From: Isohypsibius dastychi
Taxonomy: Eukaryota > Tardigrada > Eutardigrada > Parachela > Isohypsibiidae
NCBI GenBank assembly: GCA_034696485.1
Contig: JAQIWT010001449.1
Span: 1 to 10,758 of the forward strand
DNA: 10,758 nt
Direction: 5' to 3'
The position numbers and the translations under genes were made by a program. The notes beneath the pieces are model-generated. The model saw nothing but the letters and a program-made list of their open reading frames with translations, did no database searches and had not been told where the DNA came from. Positions 1 to 8,954 of the stretch are shown in pieces. Position 1 is the first letter of the stretch. Every line of letters starts with the position of its first letter.

Positions 1-1232
1 GTGAAGCGAATTCTAATGAACTGTCACATCGCATCAATAGTAGGAGGGGTTCACTTACGAAAGAATAACATGGAAGAACGTTGTACTTGGTGATCCCGCA
101 AAATGCACCAAAATCAGCCCGCCTGTGTTTTTGACACGCGCCAGAAGTTTATTGATGATAAGCCGAGACACTGAAGTGTTCTTGATTTGTTGTGAAGTTA
201 TTTACAATGTTTTAATCACTGAAAGAACAACTAGGCGGCGGTTAGTCTGATAAACTGTTTCACCAATTTGTTGCACTTGAATCGCTGCTCCAGAAATGAA
301 CGGATTATCTTAAAATCAATTGGCAGACTCTTTAAACAAATGTCAATTTTGTAGGACATGCTTCGTGTTTCTGCTTGTTTTGGAAGGGCGATATAACGAC
401 ATAACGAGGTTGACGTGATTTTCGGACCATAAAAAGGACTGCCTTGTACGTAACGCCGTGGGACTTCCCGAAACGAAATAACAATAGGCATATTTTTTCA
501 AATGGCTTTTTTGTTTGAAATTTCAACCATGATCGATAAAAAGCTCGATTTATTTTGTCAAGAGCATTTCATCTTAGGTGTAATATAATTGGCCGGAAAT
601 ACCGATGATTACTTTCACTGTTGGGCTTTTTCTGGTTCATCCGGATCAGAATCGAATGTTTTGTGTTCAGAGCGTTTGTAAGGCACAAGCATTATCGGAA
701 TATTAATCCAAACAACTGGACGTCACAGTTCTGAATGACACTTGATGAGGGCTTCCGGGACGGTAGAAAATGTTACGTGTTTTATAAGCGAAGGACGTCA
801 TTAAAATGAAGTTTATCTTGCTTGGATTCGGAGAATTATTTAATCAAAAGCAGGTTGTACGCTGATAGCCGCGTTTTGACGGGCTTCTTTGTCCCCACCA
901 TTTTGGGGTTTTTTTCCTTCTACGTCACGATTCCCTAGCATCTAACCGGGTATAGAATTTCCAAAAAAGCAAGAAACATTCCAGATCTAGGTATCAAAAA
1001 TATAAGCAGATTGAGGTGCGATTAAATAGCATGTTTTTACTGTTATTATGATTTTAGCATGTTTCTAGCAGTTACATTCAATATGCAGTTTTTTTGGTAT
1101 TTGTGAAGCATACAGTGCGCAACTGACACATCAGTTCTTTTCTTGCTTTGTTAACAGTAAAAAATTAAGAAACATAATCATGTTCTAACAAAAAATCCGA
1201 TGGAATTAAATTAATAATTAGCTTGATTTATG
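1..1232. other. Left intergenic region, no gene firmly supported
   Basis: This stretch lies downstream (3') of the minus-strand secreted-protein gene that stops at 1233. I find no long reading frame that resembles a known family. Three weak items stand out. The first is a possible minus-strand exon at 59-170, bounded by a CAG acceptor and a GTAAGT donor. The second is a 36-codon minus-strand open stretch at 615-722 with an acidic C-terminal tail. The third is a small stem-loop followed by seven T at 893-915. No AATAAA for the secreted gene is visible close to its stop on the minus strand; only a CATAAA variant abuts it at 1227-1232. The rest looks like ordinary AT-rich non-coding DNA. Confidence 0.5.
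1027..1064. repeat. Short direct repeat, 10 bp
   Basis: The decamer TAGCATGTTT occurs at 1027-1036 and again at 1055-1064, a spacing of 28 bases. A loosely similar TA-GTTA segment follows each copy. It sits just past the 3' end of the secreted-protein gene. It may be a chance repeat in AT-rich DNA, and no function is implied. Confidence 0.4.
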
Positions 1233-2492
1233 TCATACGCGAAATGGATAAGGCCCGTTGTGGTAGTTGTTCATGTTTGTACCGAAAGGTGGATGGTTGC
1301 CGTATTGTGGTCTTAGTACATGCTCCAGTTTGTACGGAAAACTGCGGGCGTTAAAGTTTGGCTGTTGATTGGGATATTTATCACAACAATAGGGAACATG
1401 ATCGGCTTCCTCCGGGGTTTCCTCCTCTTTTCTTTCGTTCTGGTGACCTTTTAATTTATAACCAGAGTTTTCTTCGCCATCTTTTTCTCTTGTCTCTTTA
1501 TCGAATTTTCCGGAAAACTTTCCGTCTCGTGTCGATTTTTCCTTTCGATCGTCGTGTTGTGGTTTGATCTCCTCCTCGTCTTTGTAAATCGAATCCAGCG
1601 TTTTTTTCAGTTTGGGTTTTGCTTCCAAAATGATCTCTAGTTTGAGCGTCGGTGGAGCAGATGTCGGCTTTTCAACCTTTTCAACGATGGGTTCTTTTGA
1701 AGTTGTTGTAGCGTAGCTCTTCGGTTTATAGTACAACTTTTTGGCGACTTTTTTCGGGAATATATATTTTGGTGCAATCAGGATCTTTTTTGGCTCGAGT
1801 TGGGTTTTCAGCTTTTCAAGCTGTATTGTTACGGGTTTGTCTTTCTGCTCATGGTGCTCCGATGATCCAGACTCGGATGAAGAATGGCTGTCGCTGCTAT
1901 CAGATCCAGATGATGATCCACTTTCGTGATCTATGAAAATATTATAGAAGAACAGTTAATTAACATAAATATTTAATAACTCGTAAATACATATTGACTA
2001 ATGGATACTAGTACATAAGTACGATGCAATCAAAGTATATAAATACAAATAAATAAAAATTTTGTATTTTTTTTTAAATTTTTTTAGAATATTTTTGAAT
2101 GTGAGAATTAATTTCAATTTTCAAAGAACTGCTACGTACGGAGAACGCATGGTGCAATAAAAAAAAAAACTCATTAGAAATAATTTGATGCAGAATAATA
2201 ATTTGTCATGATTACCTTTGAGCCTTGCAGTAGCAAACGGGAAATGAACATCGGGAACGTTTCCGGTGATATCGACTTCATCTTCATTCTCTTCCTCAAA
2301 GCCGGCATGTTGGTCCACAATGGTCGGCACGAAATGGGGTTTAAATGGACCATATGCGGTATTATGGCCTGCAATCAGCCTCAATAAATGCGGTTCTCTT
2401 GGATGATGCTTTTCTTCGCTTGACGAATCAGCTGCAACGTAATTCAGCATCAATAAAAATAAAACTGTGGTTGAACATACATATAATCCCAT
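1233..2492 (-). CDS. Secreted low-complexity Ser/Glu/Lys-rich protein, unknown family
   Basis: This is a two-exon gene read on the minus strand: exon 1 at 2492-2216 and exon 2 at 1930-1233, with a 285-base GT-AG intron. The exon 1 donor leaves one base that joins two bases of exon 2 to form Asp93, so the frame is kept and the product is 324 residues. Residues 1-21 form a clear signal peptide (hydrophobic LFLLMLNYVA core, likely cut after an Ala-Ala). The mature part starts acidic and His-rich. A Ser/Asp/Glu stretch at about 94-116 looks like a phosphoserine-type acidic tract. A Lys-rich segment with Pro follows at 120-205, then alternating Lys/Glu at 205-265. The tail is Pro/Asn/Tyr/Phe-rich and carries a Cys-Cys pair at 274-275. 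No globular domain is recognisable. I infer a secreted, largely disordered, heavily charged protein, perhaps matrix, cuticle or mineral-binding. The start is the only ATG giving a signal peptide. No homologue is recognised. Confidence 0.72.
2041..2069. repeat. Perfect 9-bp inverted repeat in intron
   Basis: AAATACAAA at 2041-2049 is the exact reverse complement of TTTGTATTT at 2061-2069, with an 11-base AT-only spacer. It lies inside the single intron of the secreted-protein gene and next to long T runs. In such AT-rich sequence a chance origin is likely. Confidence 0.45.
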
Positions 2493-4147
2493 TTTCCTAA
2501 AGAAGCAGTAACACTTGGCTGATAATCTTGTTGAATTTGGAAAAACCAGGTATTTTAAGCAAAAGACAAATGCTCAGCTTGAGATATTCAATCATCGCGA
2601 ACAAAGCACTCCGGCTTTGTATTCGGAGATGCTCGGTGATATCAGAGGTTTTTACCTACAAAGTCGTAGGCGACTGGACCAAATAAGAGCAATCCGAGCT
2701 CCTGGTGGCACAGGTTTCTTGAAGTGCTCTTTGAAAATACTCGTTCCGTTCTTTTTCTTGGATATGATATTTCAAATTACGTAATTCCCACTCATTGCTG
2801 CACGGTTAAATCTTGGGGTTCTTAACTACCAGGAAAAACTATGTATCGGCTAGAAATATTAAAAGATTTTCACCGATAATTGATTTTAATTTGATAGATT
2901 TAATTATTGCTCCGGGCGAAATAAACTTTGATTCTAAGTGGTCTACTGCATTTACCGTACGAGACATTTATAGCACGTCTACCTACGGTCTCGGACTTTA
3001 TTGTTGCTAATAGCGCCGTGCTAAATATTACTAACACAGAGAATTTGACTTCTTCAGTATTGACTATAGGCAAACTTTAATTGTTTTGATAGTATGATAC
3101 AAATGTTATAACTAGTGATGAATAATAATTAATAATTGATCAATAGCATTACTTTATTGATAATTTAACCGCAGTAGACAGCTGACTTACGTTCAGAAAA
3201 TGTCTCTACTTCGGATTCTTAAGATTTTGTTATTCCGTTTTGAAGCAAATATCTAGGAAAAGATCTTTCACTCTGGGCACTGAACTGTCTGACATGGAGT
3301 CTGGATGGAGTACATTTCTCGGACTCGAGGAACTTCGTAGTAACCAGCCACTTCTTTCGTTGTTCGCGAACTAACCATGCGTCTAGTCTACAGACTTCAC
3401 AATGACCGACATTGTTATTTTTCTGCTTAGTAATTATTTCCGCAACACGCAGCAGAATTATGGGTGGGAGAAAGAGGAAAGTGATTCCATCCAGATTTTC
3501 TAGACATTATAGATACTTACAAAAGGGGAGAATCTCGGAACTGATCCATCTGGCCGTTTTGAGATTATCCAGTTTGATTTACCGGCTTCGAGAATGGTGA
3601 AGATGCAGGTGCTTTCAGAAACGCTGTTCCAAGAATTTGTTTATTGTGTGGTCTCATTTCAACAGCCTATTTAATCTGCATATGACGATTCCGCGTTTTG
3701 GATTAACCATTTGATATGGGCTTGATTGATTCCTAACAATCAAGAAAAGAATGTCACAATGATGTTATATTTCATAAAAGGCGGTGCGATAACTAATATT
3801 TGTCACACCGGTGATGGAGATAGAATGACGTGAGTTTTTGATTTTAATCTTCGTATCAATATGTTTTTCTGCGATATGGCTGGAAGTTGGTCATGCAACG
3901 AAGCTGTCAAAGTGCAGAATGGGAATTATATTATGGCATGCAATTATGACGGTGGCTCTGGTTGTTTATCGGATTATTGAATTGCCGGGTAAATGAGTAT
4001 CTGGAGAAGCATTACAGTGGAATTCCGGAACCTTGATCCAAAATATGAAGCCTGTTTTATTCGGTCAGGCAGTGTAGCTGTTGTCAGATGTTCAAATGTA
4101 TTTGACACAATTCGACGAGTCTTCCCGGTGGACGCTTAGCAAAGAAC
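2493..4147. other. Intergenic region between divergent secreted-protein and GPCR genes
   Basis: These 1655 bases separate the ATG of the minus-strand secreted gene (2492) from the ATG of the plus-strand receptor (4148), so both promoters should lie here. I see no canonical TATAAA close to either start. A CATAAAAGGC at 3773-3782 and a GTGAGT donor-like site at 3830 could mark a 5' UTR exon of the receptor, with acceptors such as those near 4068-4090, but this is speculative. Coding-like fragments that I could not assemble into a gene include an all-frames-open stretch at about 2640-2790, a 26-codon plus-strand ORF at 3294-3374 and a 39-codon Cys-containing ORF at 3861-3980. No RNA gene or mobile element is recognised. 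Confidence 0.5.
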
Positions 4148-6367
4148 ATGGTCGGCTGGAATTCAACTGGACTTGGCAATTATACTATAATAGATGAATG
4201 GGACGAAATGGGCTTGGATTTCTTTTACGGACTGGCTGCGGTCAATATTATTGTTTGTATCGTCGGACTCGTCGGGAACGCTTTGGTGGTAAGTTACAAC
4301 AATTCAATGAAATATTGTGAACTGAACAATTGGTTTCGTTTCACTTTTCGAGCACCCCAATTCACAAAAGGAATTTTTTGTAAGGATTGTTTTTTTCTCT
4401 ATATTTTTCCTCAGATAATTTAAATGACGATTGAGTGGCGATTTTCAGCCACAAAACTGCCAAAAATGAGAATCGAATTGTTTTTTTAGTTCTATGTCGT
4501 CTGCCGTTTTTCGGCCATGCAGACAGTAACCAACGTATTCATTTTGGCTCTTGCCTTCGCCGACATTGCATTTTTGGTCAACATTCCTTTGCTGGTCATC
4601 ACGTCACTTTTGGGGGAATGGTGGTTCGGAAACATTTACTGTAAAATGTTAGTATTTGTTCTGAATATAATACATTAATACGTACTTCGTTATACAAATA
4701 TCAAAACAACTTGTTTGCAGTTATTATTCGGTGACAACAATTAACCAGTTCGCCAGTTCTTTCTTGTTGGTGGTTATGAGTGCTGGTAAGGCCATGAATA
4801 GAACTGATGGAAGAAAAACTGGTTAATTAATCTATGATTTGTTTTTCAGATCGCTATTTGGCAATATGGTAATTATCGCAATATTCTTCACTTGGTCACC
4901 AAATTGGCAACGGTGGTCATGAGAACCTTTTGATTTGTTGACGGTTTTGTTCATCAATTTGCTCAAAAGTTTCTAAAAGTTGATTTGGAATTTCTTTTCG
5001 TAGTCATCCGGCATGGAGCCGCCAACTGAGAACTCGTGGAGCTGCCATTGGAATGTGCATGTTTGTTTGGATGATCGCGGTTGGTTTGAGTAAGTCAATT
5101 TATCTAAAGGCAAATATTATTCAAAACGTTCTCTTCCCACGCGAATGTGGACAGAGCGATTTGTAGGTACATTATATTATTCCTACTGCATATTCGACCA
5201 AATAAATTTTGAATATTTATACGCTTTTGCTTTCTCCCCAAAAAGTACAAAAAGTATGAGTGCTCGTTCTCAACTGAATTGTGGTTTGCAGTGTATCCGG
5301 TATTTATGTATTCGGGAGCGGAAACATCGGACGAAACCGGACGAACTCAATGTAAAGCGAATAGCGCGAATGAAAACAACTTGAAATATCAAGAATTTAA
5401 GGCACAATCATAAAAAGTATATATGTTTTCCCGTAGGTAATATTTTATGGCCGACGACCGAGGATGTTGACGGCCATAAAGGATTCGCGCTTTACTGCTT
5501 CATCCTGGGATTTGCTGTGCCCGTGTGTCTTATGATGATTTTTTACGGCTGCGTTCTTCGTAAACTTCGCTCCAGTCACGAAAAGGTCTCCACCTGTCTT
5601 CAGTCAGCCAGTTCCAGCGCAATCAAGCGGCAAGCTAAATTGCGAAAGGTCACCATGATGGTCTTCGCAGTGATAGCCGTCTACTTATTCTGTTGGAGTC
5701 CATATTGGTGAGAATGCCGTTAAAAAATACACAATTTAGCTTAGATTGCTCCAATCGCTTGATTTTGCACTTTTTGTTTTTTTTGGAGTGCGCAAATATG
5801 GTGGAACAGTTTTTCCGACCCGAAAAATCTGGAAAAAAACAGGCAGTTTTAGGGAACGATTAAATAATTAATTTGACGAAAACATGAAGATGAAAGAATA
5901 GAAGTTGATTTTATTTTGGTTCCTGTTCATATTTCACACGGTTAATTAAATCTCGGTTTTCAATACAGCCGATCAGCCATTAATTAAGGTTCGTATTTTC
6001 CAGGATTTTCCAGTTGTTGATCGTGTTCGGAATTGACGATGATTCGCCACCCAGCGGGATAATTTACACCTGCTTAACCCTTCAGTGCTTATGTTTTGCC
6101 AATTCGTCCATTAATCCGATCCTTTACGCGGTACTCAGTGAAAACTTCAAGCAAAGTTACGCCAGGGCTTTCCAACGCAGTCGATCGAGTCAAGAGATCC
6201 GTCCACGGACAAGCACCAATCCTCTCATTTTTCTACGTAGTCCAAGCTCGTTTCGCGATTTAACGGACAAAAGCCCATCACCCCACGCCGGCAACTCCGC
6301 ACTTCAAACCTGGCTAACCGCCGAAATTCTCTTCGAAATCCGCTCAGGTGCACTGGTTGCTTTATGA
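4148..6367 (+). CDS. AstC-R: Allatostatin C / somatostatin-type neuropeptide receptor (class A GPCR)
   Basis: Eight exons (4148-4288, 4490-4647, 4721-4785, 4850-4868, 5004-5089, 5292-5351, 5437-5707, 6004-6367) join in frame to 387 codons plus TGA. The N-terminus has glycosylation sites at Asn5 and Asn11. TM1 carries GNALV (43-47) and TM2 carries LAFAD (68-72). Cys98 and Cys177 should form the extracellular disulfide. DRY is at 122-124, CWSP at 262-265 in TM6 and NPILY at 304-308 in TM7. The ligand-facing segments resemble insect allatostatin C receptors: MQTVTN after TM1, INQF in TM3, CN-x-x-WP in loop 2 and FANSSINPILY in TM7. Position 3.32 is Thr105, whereas vertebrate somatostatin receptors have Asp there. 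Known receptors of this family couple to Gi/o and lower cAMP in neuroendocrine cells. Intron lengths run from 64 to 296 bases. Exon 4 is a 19-nt microexon. The Ser/Pro-rich tail (residues 326-387) is poorly conserved, so its exact end is less sure. Confidence 0.94.
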
Positions 6368-6489
6368 CCTGCCATATTTTCTAAAACAAAACTGAGCAGA
6401 AGAAATTACAAAATATTTTACGAGATAAGATCCAACACAGCGGAAAACTGCCAGCGGATGTCTACCGAGAAAGTATAGAATGCGGTTAC

Positions 6490-6495
6490 AATAAA
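6490..6495 (+). promoter_or_regulatory. Poly(A) signal AATAAA for the GPCR gene
   Basis: A canonical AATAAA hexamer sits 123 bases after the receptor stop codon, the right orientation and distance for its 3' UTR. Cleavage 10-30 bases further on would bring the mRNA close to, or into, the last exon of the convergent SMARCD gene, which ends at 6541. Confidence 0.55.
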
Positions 6496-6540
6496 CGACG
6501 AAAACAAGTCATAACATCCAAACGTAATTCGGAGTATGTG

Positions 6541-8954
6541 TCATTTAATGTTCAATGCCTGTTCTAATTCCGAGCGTCGCTGCTGTATTTTATTGAAGAA
6601 ATAACGATGAACTGCCTCCCTGGACCAGTCACTCTGGTAATGATCGGCACGACGCTCCGTTTCCGGTACTCCGATAACGTCAGTCATCGTTTTCAGATCA
6701 GTTGTTTGCGACTGAATCCATCGCGAAATGAACTTCTGTGGATCACTGGCAAAACTCATGAAGAATTCCCGGTTTACTCTAAGCTGATTAATGGCTTCCA
6801 CTGTTTCATAAATCTAAACAAAATAACGGTATGAAAAATGAAAAACCCCGCAGAAAAAAAATTCATACTTTGCTATCCAACGTTTGGATTTCCTGGGTTT
6901 GGGAAACCCCCTCAAAAAAGCTAGTCATGTGAACCTTAGCCGGATCATCCACATCAACATCCACATCATAGCCATGGCTTTTCCGGCCTTCGTTATTATC
7001 CATTCTGAAAGAAGACAAGTGGAATTAAAATCCGTTCATCAATGGTACTTCCCTGTAAGGACCCACGTAATAACATGATTAATCATAATTGGATCAGGGG
7101 GATACAATAACGCCTGAAGCCGTTGTGCTATATCCTGCATTCGAATACGAGGCGCATTGAAGATCTGAATATAAAAGAGGCAATTTAGGGAGCGTATGCG
7201 AAACGGGAGAGCACAAAGCCTCACGATGGCCAGGTGAGGATCGAGATTAAGCATTTCCGGGTGACTGGGATCTTGCAGTTTGTTACGCTTTATATAAATC
7301 CACAAATGATTGAAGATGTCAGACTTGGTTCCGACCGGCAAACCCAGAAGCTTTGCCAGACGCTGATCCAATTTGTAATGAGGAGGCTGAAAACAAAAAT
7401 TCAGTTCACAGAAAATGCGACTGAAATATAATTTTTCAATCTGCTCTTTTGCCGAATTAAAATGAGTCTTTCTGATCGAAATTCTATTATTTACGCTCAC
7501 CGTGTAATCGAGCATCAGCATTATGCAACATGTGACGCTTTTGACGTTCTTCAAACTGAAACGCTTGACTTGGAATCCATCGGTTTCCTGGGTCGCAGGC
7601 GAACGATGCCACTATCAGAATCACAACTTTGAACTAAGACGTCGAGAAAAACGAGGAAGCTCGTACCTCTACAAGATGGTTCTCTGGTCCATACAATTCG
7701 CTGTCCAGCTTGATAACCAGACTACGGAAGAATGATGAGAATTTTCTCCGGGGTTTGCCACTGGAATCAACAGGCGGTTTAGTTGGGGCTGCAGCTGCAC
7801 TGGGTTCACCAGCAGAGAGTTTTTGCTACAACAAACCACTATAATAAGAACAAAAATAATCAAAGGGAAAAGTACTACCTTTTCGACGTCTTCAAGCAAC
7901 CGGCCTTCGACTCTTAGTTCCCACATTGGTAATGCACCTTCAGCCGCATCTCCTTCTGCTGGGGTGAAAGTATGCGAAACGAAAATTCGCAGCTTCTTCT
8001 TGATCTGAAACAAAAGCTAGCATGAAACATATCTCGAATTCGCGAGAATCTCCACAAACCAAGAGACCGGAAGTCAGCAGGACAACTTAAATCTAGAAAT
8101 GATATCGAATGTTCTGTACAACTAGCATACCTTCTGCGGTTTTCGTAGTGCTTCCTGTATTTCGATTCGTTTTCTTGAGATTGTTGAGTCGAGTTTACGC
8201 TCAAAAGACAATAAGTCCATGTAAGCTTTCGACTCGGGGACTATTTGCTGGATCTGGAAAAATGAACATCAGCAAGGCTCGCGTTGAAATTTACGTCAGC
8301 TTAGTTACGCCAGGATGAAGATTCTTGTCAGCTAATCGACGTTTCTTTTTTGGCGGTTGTTGCGCTCCCGAAGAGGGTGCAACGCCGGATCCACTCGCTT
8401 GCATCGTTGGTCGGAGTAGAGGTGTCTGTGTTGGCACCTGCGAAACGGAACCTCCTGTAAGAGTCTGCGACGGCCTTTTCAAAGCTGCTGTTAATGCAGC
8501 TCTTCCACCACCTAGGATTACAAAATAACACCTAAAACATCTGACAGGAATTGCAGAAATAGCAAAAAAGATTTCAACATTTCAACGAATTTAGAAGATT
8601 CTTGTTTATCGTTCCAAGGTAAACAATAATTCCTGAAGTTGACTAAAAGTATAACACTCACCAGGTCCATAAGGCTGGTTAGGTGGTGGCATCTCCGGTT
8701 TAACGCCATGTCCAAGCTGAGCAAATGGCGGACCTTGAATAGGTGGATTTCCAGCAAAAACTTGGCCAAAATTAGCAGGACGTGGACCTGCTGCAGCGCC
8801 GCCGATTGGGGCCTATGTTAAGGAACAAAAATCAATATTACCAGTATCCAAACTCAAGCAAAAGGAACTCTCAACCTCAATGCCACTCGACTAATACAAG
8901 AATAGCTGTTTCATTTCTTCAACAAACCTGGTAAGCCGTTGGCTGAGTTGACAT
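6541..8954 (-). CDS. SMARCD1: SWI/SNF complex subunit SMARCD / BAF60 (Bap60)
   Basis: Eleven coding exons on the minus strand (8954-8928, 8812-8662, 8511-8309, 8253-8131, 8004-7879, 7825-7667, 7611-7501, 7386-7225, 7164-7067, 7004-6869, 6813-6541) give 522 residues, close to human SMARCD1 (515). The N-terminus (1-113) is Pro/Gly/Gln-rich. A KKKRR nuclear signal lies at 114-118. Conserved blocks follow: [11 protein letters not shown] (about 132-142), the coiled ERKLDSTI segment, [12 protein letters not shown] (196-207), [22 protein letters not shown], the SWIB fold (about 299-380, from LDY-x-PPHYKLD to INHVI), YDVDVDVDD, and the C-terminal block with DLKTMTDV and a [11 protein letters not shown] end. 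The protein bridges transcription factors to the nuclear BAF/PBAF remodelling complex. The start gives a 9-residue first exon. Introns are 53-150 bases, mostly phase 0. A Pro/Ala-rich insert follows residue 207. This looks like the single ortholog typical of invertebrates, so the symbol marks the family rather than a paralog. Confidence 0.96.

Noticed and set aside
231-526. Two overlapping minus-strand open frames (86 and 64 codons)
   Set aside because: They overlap in different frames and match no family. Their composition is unconvincing and no splice context supports either.
734-808. Small plus-strand ORF starting MTLDEGFRDG
   Set aside because: It is only 24 codons in AT-rich DNA and overlaps nothing supportive; stretches of this length are expected by chance.
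2813-3600. Plus-strand open frames at 2813-3010 and 3412-3600, and a 26-codon ORF at 3294-3374
   Set aside because: No homology is recognised, no splice sites join them in frame to one another or to the receptor, and their lengths are compatible with chance.
4435-4644. Open frame across receptor exon 2 in another frame
   Set aside because: It is a shadow of the receptor: the frame giving VTNVFILALAFAD and the later DRY exon is the coding one.
5145-5384. 79-codon open frame in receptor intron 5 and exon 6
   Set aside because: It runs through an intron and in the wrong frame across the VYPVFMYS-like exon; the receptor frame explains the conserved part.
6607-6834. Plus-strand ORF opposite the last SMARCD exon
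   Set aside because: It is antisense to a strongly conserved SMARCD exon and has no family resemblance of its own.
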